Made by a program: the position numbers and the translations under genes. A stretch of DNA of 64,000 nucleotides from Bradyrhizobium arachidis (GTDB taxonomy: Bacteria; Pseudomonadota; Alphaproteobacteria; Rhizobiales; Xanthobacteraceae). Positions 16,762 to 25,669 of this stretch are shown here, in pieces. The notes beneath the pieces are model-generated. The model saw only the letters and a list, made by a program, of their open reading frames with translations, searched no databases and had not been told where the DNA came from. Where the stretch lies: NCBI RefSeq assembly GCF_024758505.1, contig NZ_CP077970.1, positions 5,456,001 to 5,520,000 on the forward strand. Direction: 5' to 3'. Position 1 is the stretch's first letter; each line of letters begins with the position of its first letter.

Positions 16762-17106
16762 ATGCTGCGCTGGATGACGCCTGCCCTTGCGGCGATGTTG
16801 ACTGTCTCGGGCGCGCTTGCGGCCGACATGCCGACCGTGCCGAAGAAGCGCTATGCCGCGCCACCTCCGCCGCCGCGCGAAATCGTCACCGAGGTCGAGG
16901 CGGACTCCCTGATCTCGCCGGCCTATGGCGTCGGCAGCTACATCCGCAATCTGCCCGGCACGCCGCTGCTGCCGGGCTCCGCGGCCCTGCCGGGTTATTA
17001 TGGCCGCGCCTGGAGCTACGACTATCAGGGCGCCTATTATGGCGGCCCGCAGGTCGACTACTTCTGGCGGCTACCTTACGCCTGCGGCGTCTACGGCTAT
17101 TGCTGA
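16762..17106 (+). CDS. Small exported Pro/Tyr-rich protein (114 residues)
   Basis: Begins with a signal peptide (M-L-R-W-M-T-P-A-L-A-A-M-L, cleavage near G-A-L-A-A). The mature part starts with a proline-rich stretch (A-P-P-P-P-P-R) and ends with Gly/Tyr-rich sequence (Y-Y-G-G-P-Q-V-D-Y-F-W) and two cysteines, one of them the last residue. Proteins like this are common and unnamed in Bradyrhizobium; a periplasmic or surface-associated role is likely, but no function is known. The gap before it holds a TTAACAGTCATTAAC stretch that resembles, but with six rather than seven bases of spacing does not match, a CtrA site. Confidence 0.75.
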   Translation: MLRWMTPALAAMLTVSGALAADMPTVPKKRYAAPPPPPREIVTEVEADSLISPAYGVGSYIRNLPGTPLLPGSAALPGYYGRAWSYDYQGAYYGGPQVDYFWRLPYACGVYGYC

Positions 17107-17108
17107 AA

Positions 17109-18191
17109 TCAACTGGGCTGGCCGACTGGCACGACGCGCGGATGCACTTCCGCGGGCTTGCGCGATGCCATCCGCTCGACCTGAATGACCGCCAGCGTCA
17201 ACACGACGATCGCGACCGCCTGATGGGCGAGCGCAAGCCCGATCGGGACTTCGTTGAGCAGCGTGAGAATGCCGAGCACCGCCTGCACGCTCACCGCTGC
17301 CAACAGCAACGCGGCCCCGCTGGCGACCCGGCCGGCGCGCGCGCCGATGGCGTCGATCGTGTGGAATACGGCGAGCGTGAACAGCAGATAGGCCGTCATG
17401 CGGTGCTCGAACTGCACGGTCAGCACATTGTCGAACAGATTGCGCCACCACGGCGTCTCGAACCACAGCCGCTCGGCGGAGGGGATGAAGGCGCCGTCGA
17501 TGTCGGGCCAGGTGTTGTAGACGCGCCCTGCCCTCAGGCCCGCGACCAGCGCGCCGAAATAGAGCTGCACGAACGTGACGACCAGAATGACCGCGCTCGT
17601 CGCCTTCAGCCGCGCTGGCGCAACGATCTGCGGCTGCGCGCCAAGGCGCCGCACTGTCCAGACGATGCCCGCGAAGATCAGGAGCGCGAGCGACAGATGC
17701 GTCGCCAGCCGATATTGCGAGACTTCGACGCGCTCGGTGAGGCCCGAGGCCACCATCCACCAGCCGACCGTGCCCTGGAGCGCGCCGAGGCCGAACAGCA
17801 GCCACAGCCGGCGCTTCAAGTCGACCGACAGGCCGCCGCGCCACAGGAAGAACAGGAACGGCAACAGATAGGCGGCGCCGATGAAGCGCCCGAGCAGGCG
17901 GTGGCTCCACTCCCACCAGAAGATCGTCTTGAACTCGTGCAGGTTCATCCCGGCATTGAGCTCGCGATATTGCGGGATCTTCTTGTAGGCCTCGAACGCC
18001 TCGGTCCACTGCGCTTCGCTCAGTGGCGGCACGCTGCCGGTGACCGGCTTCCATTCCACGATCGACAATCCGGACTCGGTGAGCCGCGTCGCGCCGCCGA
18101 CTAGCACCATCAGCGCGATCAGCGCGGCCACCGACACGAGCCACCAGCGCACCGCACGGTGCGGGTCCTTTTGGAGCGGAATCGTCGTCAT
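17109..18191 (-). CDS. ctaA: Heme A synthase (COX15/CtaA family)
   Basis: Oxidises heme O to heme A for aa3-type cytochrome oxidase; an inner-membrane protein with eight predicted helices and 360 residues, the normal type 2 length. The signature [14 protein letters not shown] follows the first helix. The heme-ligand histidines appear in [24 protein letters not shown] and L-A-H-Q-A-V-A. No cta operon genes are nearby; it stands alone on the minus strand, ending against the exported protein gene. Confidence 0.95.
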   Translation of the reverse strand: MTTIPLQKDPHRAVRWWLVSVAALIALMVLVGGATRLTESGLSIVEWKPVTGSVPPLSEAQWTEAFEAYKKIPQYRELNAGMNLHEFKTIFWWEWSHRLLGRFIGAAYLLPFLFFLWRGGLSVDLKRRLWLLFGLGALQGTVGWWMVASGLTERVEVSQYRLATHLSLALLIFAGIVWTVRRLGAQPQIVAPARLKATSAVILVVTFVQLYFGALVAGLRAGRVYNTWPDIDGAFIPSAERLWFETPWWRNLFDNVLTVQFEHRMTAYLLFTLAVFHTIDAIGARAGRVASGAALLLAAVSVQAVLGILTLLNEVPIGLALAHQAVAIVVLTLAVIQVERMASRKPAEVHPRVVPVGQPS

Positions 18192-18302
18192 TTCGGGTCG
18201 AAAACCAGAGTGTGAGCCAACAAGGCTTGAACCAAACTGCGCGCCCCTTATAGTCCCCCGCTCCCGCAGCGCAAGCTTGCGCCAGACACAGCAAACTTCG
18301 GC

Positions 18303-18512
18303 ATGACAATTCGCACCCGCAAGTTCCTCGGTGCTATCGCACTCCTGGTGTTGGCCACCGTATGGGCACTGGTCGGCATGGTCCTGGCCCAGAATGCCTG
18401 GATCGCAAGTTCCGGCTGGCGGCAGGCGATCTATTACGTCGTCGTCGGCATGGGCTGGGTGCTGCCGGCGATGCCGATCGTGAGCTGGATGCAGCGGCCC
18501 AATCGCGCCTGA
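18303..18512 (+). CDS. DUF2842 family small membrane protein
   Basis: A 69-residue protein with two hydrophobic helices ([16 protein letters not shown] and [15 protein letters not shown]) separated by a short loop and ending in W-M-Q-R-P-N. This is the typical DUF2842 pattern, found widely in alphaproteobacteria and often near ctaA, as here where it is divergent from it. The conservation of G-W-V-L-P-A-M-P suggests a shared structural role in respiratory assembly, but that is inference. Confidence 0.85.
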   Translation: MTIRTRKFLGAIALLVLATVWALVGMVLAQNAWIASSGWRQAIYYVVVGMGWVLPAMPIVSWMQRPNRA

Positions 18513-19565
18513 TCAGTTGTGGCCGCCGGGCGTCGGCTTCACCGGCGCGAAGGCCGCGCCTGACAACAGCACCCGCATCATCCGCAGCGAGCGCCGCCTT
18601 CCGTCCCAGGAGATCCGCGGCAGCGCGCGCAGGTTGGTGCGCCCCTCGACATCGACGATCCCCGGGATCGTCGACACCGCGCTGGCAAAGCCCGCCTCCT
18701 CGGCCATCACGACATGCGTCCTGCGAAAGGAATCGCGGTCGCCGAACGGAAATGCCAGATGCCTGATCTCGCGGTGGAACGCGGATTCCGCCACCGCCTT
18801 GCCCATCGCCATCTCGCGCGCGGCAACAGTGTCCTTCATGTTGGCGAGCGCGGCGTAGTTTACGGTCGCGCTTCCGATCGTGACCAGCGGATCGGCGGCG
18901 AGCCTCGCAAGATCGCTCCAGTTCATCGACGCTTCGCGCGACAGGCTGGCGAGATCGACGCGGTAACGCTTGCAGAGATCGTTGATCGCCGCCGACAGCG
19001 CCTGCGGCGGCAGCTTCCTGAGCCAGGCCTCGATGAAATCAAAAAGCTGCTGCTTCTCGGCGTGGCCAGTCACCACAAAACGCTGCTCCTTGTCGTCCAT
19101 CATCAGGCTGATGCGGCTTTCGCTGGCGATCACCTTCTCGAGCCCGAGCCACCAGGCCTCGCCGACGCCGTCCGGAAACGCGGTCGGAACGTAGATCGTG
19201 AACGGCACGCCGTGCCGCGACAGCACTGGATAGGCAAAATCGATCAGATCCCTGGTGGCGCCATCGAAGGTCAGCGCCACGAACCGCCGCCGCTCGGGCA
19301 GCGTCACCGCGCGCCGGCAGACCTCGTCCATGCCGACGATGTCGAACTTCCAGCGCTTCAGCGCCCGCAGCACACGATCGAGGAATTTTGGCGTGATCTC
19401 GCCGGCGATGAGCGGCTGGAACCGCCCGCTCTGCCGCGGCCGCACGCGCTGGAAGCGCAGAATCGCGCCTGCTCCGCCGGCCTTGCGCCCGTGCAGCCAG
19501 GCCTGGCCGGTGAACCAGGCGGCCTCGAGGCGCAGCCGTTCCAGCCATCTGTTGTCGGATTCCAA
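18513..19565 (-). CDS. Polysaccharide-deacetylase-like protein with a degraded metal site
   Basis: A 350-residue NodB-fold protein of the exopolysaccharide block. The family removes N- or O-acetyl groups from polysaccharides using a metal held by Asp and two His. Here motif 1, normally T-F-D-D-G, reads T-F-D-G-A (residues 99-103), so the metal-binding Asp is lost; motif 2, normally H-x3-H, reads A-T-V-N-Y (233-237), so both His are lost. Motif 3 (A-F-P-F-G-D-R-D-S) is kept. The sequence is otherwise intact with no frameshift, so it is a maintained gene, perhaps a sugar-binding or regulatory paralogue. Divergent from the CelD-type acetyltransferase gene. Confidence 0.83.
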   Translation of the reverse strand: MESDNRWLERLRLEAAWFTGQAWLHGRKAGGAGAILRFQRVRPRQSGRFQPLIAGEITPKFLDRVLRALKRWKFDIVGMDEVCRRAVTLPERRRFVALTFDGATRDLIDFAYPVLSRHGVPFTIYVPTAFPDGVGEAWWLGLEKVIASESRISLMMDDKEQRFVVTGHAEKQQLFDFIEAWLRKLPPQALSAAINDLCKRYRVDLASLSREASMNWSDLARLAADPLVTIGSATVNYAALANMKDTVAAREMAMGKAVAESAFHREIRHLAFPFGDRDSFRRTHVVMAEEAGFASAVSTIPGIVDVEGRTNLRALPRISWDGRRRSLRMMRVLLSGAAFAPVKPTPGGHN

Positions 19566-19695
19566 GATCCACCCTCAAGCGAGCGCCAGCGGCCCGTGTC
19601 CCCTCCCGATTGTCCTTACTCTTTGTTGACACTTCTTTGCAAAGGTCGCCCGAGGCCGAAAACCGTAAATTTTCCTTGTCCGACAGGTTTTGCGA

Positions 19696-20883
19696 ATGAC
19701 CATGGCTGCGGCGATGCAAAGCCGGACGGCAGACGCGCCAGCGCGGTCGAAAGCGAGCCGTATCGCTGAGGTCGATATCGTCGCCGATCTTTCCGCAGCC
19801 GAGCCGATCTGGCGCTCGCTCGAAGATGCCGGCCATCTCTCAACACCCTATCAGCGCTTTGATCTGCTCGCTCCCTGGCAGCGGCTGGTCGGCGAGCATG
19901 AGGGCGCGCAGCCCTTCATCGTGATCGCGCGCGATGCCGAACGCCGGCCGCTTTTCCTCCTGCCGCTGTCCCTGCATCAGAACCATGGCGTGCGCGCTGC
20001 CTGCTTCATGGGTGGCAAGCACACAACCTTCAACATGGGGCTGTGGGATGGCGATTTCGCCGCACAGGCTAGCCCCGCCGATATCGACGTTCTGCTCGCG
20101 GCCTTACGCGCGCGCGGAGACGTCGACGTGCTCGCGCTGACGCAGCAGCCGCTCGCCTGGCACGACCGGCCGAACCCGCTTGTCGCTCTGCCGCGCCAGA
20201 ATTCGATCAACGGCTGCCCGCTGCTGACGATGCCCCCCGGCGGCGCGCCGGCGACGCGGATCAGCAACTCGTTCCGCAGGCGGCTGAAGAGCAAGGAGAA
20301 GAAGCTCCAGACGCTCGCCGGCTACCGCTATCATGTCGCCGCAACGGACGACGACATCACCCGCCTGCTCGACTGGTTCTTCTGCGTCAAGCCTGTCAGG
20401 ATGGCCGAGCAGAAGCTGCCGAACGTGTTTGCCGAAGCTGGCGTCGAGGCGTTCATCCGCAGCGCCTGCCTCGAGCCACGCGGCGACGGCCGCGTCATCG
20501 ACCTCCATGCACTCGAATGCGACGACGAGGTGATCGCGATCTTCGCCGGCGTCGCCGACGGCCACCGCTTTTCGATGATGTTCAACACCTACACGATGTC
20601 GGAACATTCGCGCTACAGCCCCGGCCTGATCCTGATGCGCAACATCATCGACCGCTACGCCGAGCGCGGCTACCGCACGCTCGATCTCGGCATCGGAACG
20701 GACGATTACAAGCGGATGTTCTGCAAGGGCGACGAAGCAACCTTTGACAGCTTTGTGCCGCTCACTTCGCGCGGCAGGCTCGCGGCAATGGCGATGTCCT
20801 CGCTCAATCACGGCAAGCGCCTGGTCAAGCAGAACCAGATGCTGTTCGAGCTCGCGCAAAGATTGCGTCGCGCGTTCGGGTAG
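19696..20883 (+). CDS. CelD/BcsL-type GNAT acetyltransferase (BioF2-like domain)
   Basis: A 395-residue protein of the family first noted as CelD in cellulose synthesis, with a double GNAT fold of the FemAB kind. The C-terminal block Y-S-P-G-L-I-L-M-R-N-I-I-D-R-Y and R-T-L-D-L-G-I-G-T-D-D-Y-K is the characteristic end of the acyl-transfer domain. Members sit in exopolysaccharide clusters and probably acylate the polysaccharide or its lipid carrier. I chose the ATG at 19696; a TTG six bases earlier is the alternative. Divergent from the deacetylase-like gene and close to the Wzz and glycosyltransferase genes, which supports the exopolysaccharide role. Confidence 0.85.
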   Translation: MTMAAAMQSRTADAPARSKASRIAEVDIVADLSAAEPIWRSLEDAGHLSTPYQRFDLLAPWQRLVGEHEGAQPFIVIARDAERRPLFLLPLSLHQNHGVRAACFMGGKHTTFNMGLWDGDFAAQASPADIDVLLAALRARGDVDVLALTQQPLAWHDRPNPLVALPRQNSINGCPLLTMPPGGAPATRISNSFRRRLKSKEKKLQTLAGYRYHVAATDDDITRLLDWFFCVKPVRMAEQKLPNVFAEAGVEAFIRSACLEPRGDGRVIDLHALECDDEVIAIFAGVADGHRFSMMFNTYTMSEHSRYSPGLILMRNIIDRYAERGYRTLDLGIGTDDYKRMFCKGDEATFDSFVPLTSRGRLAAMAMSSLNHGKRLVKQNQMLFELAQRLRRAFG

Positions 20884-21241
20884 GAACGGCTCCTTTCAAG
20901 AACGATGCCCTCTTCCCTTCTCCCGTTGTGGGAAGATGTCACTCTACCTACCGCGTTGAAAGAAATGGGAATCGGCGTCCATCCTGCGTCCCTTGCAAGC
21001 GGTTTCCCGGCAGCTTAGCTCACGGTCACGGCCTAGCCGGGCCGCGCGTTTTCCTTTTTCCAACCACCGTTCAAGCATTGGCCTATCGTGGCGACTGGAC
21101 CCGGTCCAGACAAGCCCGCACGCCGCCTCGTGCAATCGGCGCTACAGCTCTTGGCACGATTGAACAAGAAAATGGCGAACAATCGCAAGAACGGTCCGCC
21201 GGTCCATCCTACATCGTAGATCGCTGGAACTATGCAATGCG

Positions 21242-21526
21242 TTGTCGCGCGCGCCCATTGCGATGCGATTCGCTCGGCAGAGTTTTCCTCGAGGGCAAAT
21301 GCTCTCTCGATGGTCGGGGCTACGGGCAACCCAGCAAGCACGCTCTTCTGAAACTGCGGCGTTCGCGAAAGCGCTGAAGCTCTCGTTCGCCGTGGTGCGG
21401 ATCGGCGAGCGCCGCGCCAATGTCAGCCGAGATTGGCGCTTCATGTCCATCGCCGGAGGCCGCAACGCCTACCGGCAGATGATCGACGTGGTCGTCGAGG
21501 AAGCCAAAGTGCGGAAGGCCGCGTGA
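21242..21526 (+). CDS. Uncertain ORF ending just before the GIY-YIG gene
   Basis: A possible 94-residue protein. The first half is low-complexity and basic, but the second half (F-A-V-V-R-I-G-E-R-R, then A-Y-R-Q-M-I-D-V-V-V-E-E-A-K) looks protein-like. Its TGA ends two bases before the ATG of the GIY-YIG gene, which would suit an operon. No clear ribosome site was seen. The rest of the 20884-21528 gap holds nothing I can identify, so this may be the tail of a decayed gene. Confidence 0.3.
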   Translation: MSRAPIAMRFARQSFPRGQMLSRWSGLRATQQARSSETAAFAKALKLSFAVVRIGERRANVSRDWRFMSIAGGRNAYRQMIDVVVEEAKVRKAA

Positions 21527-21528
21527 GA

Positions 21529-21873
21529 ATGATGTCGCTACAGAACCCAAAGCCTTCCGATGGCGAGCCAATACACTGTGTGTACTGGCTCCACATGCCA
21601 GACCACACCGATCCTATGTCCCAAGGCTACGTGGGCATCGTGTCCAACAAGCGACGGAAGACGAGAGAGCGGGAGCATCGTCAAAATAGACGAATACCCG
21701 CAGGCTTCGTCGTTACATGGTTGGCAGAGAACCTCACTCGCTTCGAAGCCGCGAAGATCGAATGGGAGCATCGTAAGCAAAGGCATATCGGCTGGAACAC
21801 CAAGCAAGGCGGCGGGAAATTTATTCGCAACCTGATGGAGCAAATGGAGGCAAGCCCGGTCTCCACCACGTAG
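21529..21873 (+). CDS. GIY-YIG endonuclease-fold protein
   Basis: About 114 residues. It opens with C-V-Y-W-L-H-M-P-D-H-T-D-P and then G-Y-V-G-I-V-S-N, the two strands that give the fold its name; R-E-R-E-H supplies the usual Arg, and W-E-H-R sits where the catalytic Glu is expected. The ending I-G-W-N-T-K-Q-G-G-G-K matches the I-G-W-N-x-x-x-G-G-G block of phage-type GIY-YIG homing endonucleases. No DNA-binding domain follows, so it is a stand-alone nuclease domain. It lies in a foreign-looking insert within the exopolysaccharide block, between the acetyltransferase and Wzz genes. The target is unknown. Confidence 0.7.
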   Translation: MMSLQNPKPSDGEPIHCVYWLHMPDHTDPMSQGYVGIVSNKRRKTREREHRQNRRIPAGFVVTWLAENLTRFEAAKIEWEHRKQRHIGWNTKQGGGKFIRNLMEQMEASPVSTT

Positions 21874-21946
21874 TGCCGTGAGCAAGCTTCCGGACCTTGT
21901 CCCCGGCGGCGCAAGCCTACCGGGGTCGGGGCGTCGGGAGAGCTGC

Positions 21947-22411
21947 ATGGACGCAGCTCGCAATTCGAGAGAAGCAAAAAGAGGACTCGGCCTCACTTTG
22001 CTGACGACGTTCACCGCAAACGTCTTGAGCAATTATGTCGGATTCGACAAGCTCGTGCCGACGATGTCCTACCTGCTGCTGTTCCTGCCGGTGGCGTTCT
22101 GGATGCAGTCCAACCTGATGACGGCAAGGCTGCACGACAGCGACCGCAGCGCGTGGTTTCAACTGGTGTATTGGGTGCCCGTTCTGACGCTGCTCGTTGT
22201 ACAATTCTGGATGGGTTATAGCGGCTCCAGCGATGCCGACTTGGCCGCAATGAAGAGGGGCACCAGAGCGTTGGCGCAGTTCATCAACCTCTTTATCTGT
22301 CTGCCGAAAGGCAGCAAGGGACCGAACCAGTGGGGTGACGACCCGCTCGCGCCGCACGCCGGTCGCGTGCAATTCGAGCCGCGTGTCGAACCGCGTTTCG
22401 AAAGAGACTAA
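21947..22411 (+). CDS. DUF805-like membrane protein
   Basis: 154 residues from the ATG at 21947, which follows GGGAGAG; a GTG at 21878 would add 23 residues. Three hydrophobic segments are visible, followed by a hydrophilic tail. The segment T-A-R-L-H-D-S-D-R-S-A-W-F between helices and the ending C-L-P-K-G-S-K-G-P-N-Q-W-G-D-D-P match the conserved R-L-H-D-x-x-R-S-x-W and G-x-x-G-P-N-x-x-G-x-D-P motifs of DUF805 proteins. Its function is unknown in all members. It lies 73 bases behind the GIY-YIG gene and 26 bases before the UDG-fold gene on the same strand, suggesting one transcript. Confidence 0.75.
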   Translation: MDAARNSREAKRGLGLTLLTTFTANVLSNYVGFDKLVPTMSYLLLFLPVAFWMQSNLMTARLHDSDRSAWFQLVYWVPVLTLLVVQFWMGYSGSSDADLAAMKRGTRALAQFINLFICLPKGSKGPNQWGDDPLAPHAGRVQFEPRVEPRFERD

Positions 22412-22437
22412 ACCCGCTAAACGGCGAAGGTAGGCAA

Positions 22438-23118
22438 ATGATTGAACATTTCGCGGAAAAAATTGATCCAGCCCTCAACCGCCAGTCTGGAAAAGTCTTT
22501 TATTCGGGGCGCACCGCCTTCAGTCGTCCCGCTGACCTGTACCTCATCGGATTGAACCCCGGGGGCGACCCGGTCAGGCAGGCGACCGAAACAATCGGCG
22601 CCGAAACTGCGCGAGTCCTGTTGCAGCTCCCAGATCGCTGGTCCGCCTATAGCGACGAAAGCTGGCGAAACAAGCGACCGGGCACGCACCAGATGCAGCC
22701 GCGTGTCCTTCACATGCTGCGCCAGCTCGGACGCGATCCTCGCGAAACGCCCGCGAGCAATCTGATCTTCATGCGCAGTCGCCGCGAAGCGAATTTGGGC
22801 GCTGACGTCAACGTGCTCGTCGATCAGTGCTGGCCTTTCCACGAAGCAGTGATCGCCTCCCTCAATCCGAAGGTGATCGTCTGTTTCGGGCAGACCGTTG
22901 GCAGCCTGCTCAACCGCAAGCTCAAAGCGAATGAGCGACCGATTGCGCGGTTTGTCGAGACGAACAGTCGCGGCTGGGCGACCAAGGCTTACCGTGCGGG
23001 AAGCCAGATCGTCATCGTCGCCACCCACCCAAGCATCGCCGATTGGACCAATCCAGCGGCCGATCCGACGCCTTTGATTCAGGAGATGCTTGATCGCTCG
23101 AAGGGCGAGAAGCCGTGA
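22438..23118 (+). CDS. Uracil-DNA-glycosylase superfamily protein
   Basis: A 226-residue protein with UDG-fold landmarks: motif 1 as L-I-G-L-N-P-G-G-D-P near residue 36 (normally G-x-D-P-G or G-x-N-P-G) and motif 2 as A-T-H-P-S-I-A near residue 197. Between them is the strand V-I-V-C-F-G-Q-T-V-G. Branches with N in motif 1 include mismatch-type and family 4-6 enzymes, so uracil removal is possible but not certain. No Fe-S cysteine pattern is seen. It is the last gene of the three-gene insert, and its stop lies 21 bases before the convergent Wzz gene. Confidence 0.72.
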   Translation: MIEHFAEKIDPALNRQSGKVFYSGRTAFSRPADLYLIGLNPGGDPVRQATETIGAETARVLLQLPDRWSAYSDESWRNKRPGTHQMQPRVLHMLRQLGRDPRETPASNLIFMRSRREANLGADVNVLVDQCWPFHEAVIASLNPKVIVCFGQTVGSLLNRKLKANERPIARFVETNSRGWATKAYRAGSQIVIVATHPSIADWTNPAADPTPLIQEMLDRSKGEKP

Positions 23119-23139
23119 TGGAGATCGAGCGTTAAAAAA

Positions 23140-25488
23140 CTACGCCGCCACGCGCGGGCCGGGCGTCGGCGCATCCGACGGCTGCACAGGCCTCGTCAGC
23201 ATCACGACCTCGCTGAAACCGACCGCCCCGAGCTGCGTGCTCATCAGCGCGCGGGCGTCCGCGGCCATCGAAGCGTCCGGCACCACGACGGCGCGGGCAT
23301 GCGCCGTCAGCAGTTCGGCCGGGAGGTCCGATGCCGTGCCGGCATCGAGCAGGACGTGGTCGTAGACCCGCAGCAGCGCGTCGACCGCGAGCGTGACGCG
23401 TGGCGACTGCAAGAGGTTGCGATCGAAGCCGGGCCGGCCCGCGTTGACGATCTGCACGCGCGACAGCCGGTCCTTGGTGATGATCTCCGTGAACGAGGCC
23501 TGGCCCTGCATCAATTCGGCAAGGCCCGGGGCATACGGATCGGCCGACACCGCCGACATCGTCGGTGTCGAAGCCGCCAGATCGACGACAACGACGCGCG
23601 CGTCACGGGCAAGGAAGCGCGCCAGCGTCAGCGCGGTCAGCGTGATGCTCTCACTGGGCGCCGTGCCGAGCACGGTAACCTTGCGCCCCGCAGGGCCTGC
23701 GGCACGCAAGCGCGTGGCGAGACGTTCGACCTCGGCGAGCTCGCGCGAGACCGGATCCGGCGCGATCGCCTGCTGAGGGCGTAGCGGCGCTGGCGCTGGC
23801 GCCTGCACCGGTGCGATCGGCGGCGCGGCGACGACCGGCTCGATGACGGGTTCGATGCGCGCAGGCGAAGCCGGCATCGGCGCTGCCATGGGCGGCGACT
23901 CCACCGCGGGAACGGCGACGACGGCAGCCGGGGCTTGCGCGACCGTCACCGGGGCGACGGGTGCCGCGGGACGCGGCGCGGTCATGCGCAGCAATTCGCC
24001 GGTGACCACGATGCCCGAGCTCAGCAGCAACGTCGCCAGCGTGGCGATCAGCACGATCGGCAGCTTCTTCGGATAGGCCGGCGTATTTGATACGGTGGCG
24101 CGCGAGATGATGCGGCCTTCCGGCGTCACGTCGATCGTCTCGCGCGTGTTGGCCTCGCGAAACTTGGCCAGATACGATTCCAGGAGGTCACGCTGCGCCT
24201 TGGCCTCGCGCTCCAGTGCGCGGAGCTGGACGTCCTGACCGTTGGTAGAAGAGGCCTGCTTCTTGAGCTGCTCGAGGCTCGCGGTCAGGCTCTGGACCCG
24301 GCCGTCGGCGATGCGGGCATCGCTTTCGAGCGCACGTGAGATCTTGCCGGCCTCGTCGCGGATCTGATTGTCGAGGTCGGCGAGCTGCGCCTTCAGTTCC
24401 TTGATGCGGGGATGGTTGCCGAGCAGCGTCGACGATTGCTCGGCAAGTTGCGCCCGCAGCGTCACACGCTGCTCCGAAAGCCGGCGCATCAGCTCCGAAT
24501 TGAGGACTTCGGACGCTTCGATCGGCTTGCCGCTCTGAAGCATCTCGCGGATCAGCCGCGACTTGGATTCGGTGTCGGCCTTCATCGCGCGCGCATTGTT
24601 GAGCTGGGTGTTCACCTCGCCCATCTGCTGGTTGGACAGCGTGGTGTTGTTGGTGCCGACGAACAGGCTCGACTTGGAGCGGAAATCCTCCACCCGCGAC
24701 TCGGCGTCGGAGACCTTCTTGCGCAGGGTCTCGATCTCGCCCGAGAGCCACTGGCTTGCCGATTTCGCCTGATCCTGCCGCGCGCTCTGCTGCAGCACGA
24801 GATAGCCGTCGGCGATCGAATTGGCGACGCGCGCGGCCAGGTCCGGGTCCCAGGACTGGAATTCCACGACGATCACGCGCGACTTGTCGACGGCGTAGGC
24901 CGTCAGGCGATCGTAATACGCTTCCATGACGCGCTCGTCGGGCGTCATGGAGAACGGGTCGCGGCCGATGCCGACCAGCGCCAGCAGGGATTTGAGCGGG
25001 GTCACGCCCTGGAGCACCGGATCGAATTCGGGACGTTCGGCAAGCCTGTTCTTCTTGATGATCTCGCGCGCAAGATCGCGCGACAGCACGAGCTGGACCT
25101 GGCTGGTGACGGCCTCGGGGTCGAGCGCCTGCCGTTCTTCCGTCCGCTCGCCGTTCGGTCGAATGAAAACGTTCTCGCGCCCGTCAACCAGGATGCGCGC
25201 TTCCGACTTGAAGCGCGGCGTAACGAGGTTGACACCGACCGCAGAGAGCGCCAGCGCCAGCACCGTCGGCACGATGATCCAGCCGCGCCGGCGCGCCAGC
25301 GCGCGACCAAGCAGACGCAGGTCGAGATCGCCCGTCTCCGCCAAGGGTGCGTCGGCTGCGGGCTTCTCGACCGGGGCCTTCTGCTTTGTCACTTTGGGCG
25401 GCTTGGGAACGGCCCGTTTGATCGCCGCTCTCTCTTTCCAGCCACGCCAGAACGCCAGACGCATCGTACACTCCCGCGGGGACGCCAC
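23140..25488 (-). CDS. Wzz/GumC-type exopolysaccharide co-polymerase fused to a BY-kinase-like domain without Walker A
   Basis: A 782-residue inner-membrane chain-length regulator. Order: basic cytoplasmic head, first helix near residue 90 (I-I-V-P-T-V-L-A-L-A-L), a large periplasmic coiled-coil part, the G-N-V-R-like P-A-Y-P-K-K-L-P motif before the second helix near 505, a Pro/Ala-rich linker, then a C-terminal CpsD/Wzc-like ATPase domain. In active BY-kinases the P-loop is G-x-x-x-G-x-G-K-S/T; here it reads G-T-A-P-S-E-S-I-T (near 608-616) with no Lys. There is also no C-terminal Tyr cluster. ATP binding is therefore doubtful. An alternative ATG 24 bases downstream is possible. It is divergent from the glycosyltransferase gene. 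Confidence 0.88.
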   Translation of the reverse strand: MASPRECTMRLAFWRGWKERAAIKRAVPKPPKVTKQKAPVEKPAADAPLAETGDLDLRLLGRALARRRGWIIVPTVLALALSAVGVNLVTPRFKSEARILVDGRENVFIRPNGERTEERQALDPEAVTSQVQLVLSRDLAREIIKKNRLAERPEFDPVLQGVTPLKSLLALVGIGRDPFSMTPDERVMEAYYDRLTAYAVDKSRVIVVEFQSWDPDLAARVANSIADGYLVLQQSARQDQAKSASQWLSGEIETLRKKVSDAESRVEDFRSKSSLFVGTNNTTLSNQQMGEVNTQLNNARAMKADTESKSRLIREMLQSGKPIEASEVLNSELMRRLSEQRVTLRAQLAEQSSTLLGNHPRIKELKAQLADLDNQIRDEAGKISRALESDARIADGRVQSLTASLEQLKKQASSTNGQDVQLRALEREAKAQRDLLESYLAKFREANTRETIDVTPEGRIISRATVSNTPAYPKKLPIVLIATLATLLLSSGIVVTGELLRMTAPRPAAPVAPVTVAQAPAAVVAVPAVESPPMAAPMPASPARIEPVIEPVVAAPPIAPVQAPAPAPLRPQQAIAPDPVSRELAEVERLATRLRAAGPAGRKVTVLGTAPSESITLTALTLARFLARDARVVVVDLAASTPTMSAVSADPYAPGLAELMQGQASFTEIITKDRLSRVQIVNAGRPGFDRNLLQSPRVTLAVDALLRVYDHVLLDAGTASDLPAELLTAHARAVVVPDASMAADARALMSTQLGAVGFSEVVMLTRPVQPSDAPTPGPRVAA

Positions 25489-25669
25489 TCATCCACCTCA
25501 ACCGGCGCGATTACACTCCATTAAGGTTGCTGCTGGGTTAATTGCGCGCCGCAGGACACGTGCGTCGCCAACGACGACATCAAGAACACCGTTTCTTAAC
25601 CATGAAGGCCCTTAATCCAGATTGATATTTGGTTCGTTGTGAATTCGCCTCCCGAGCGCTGGTTTGATC

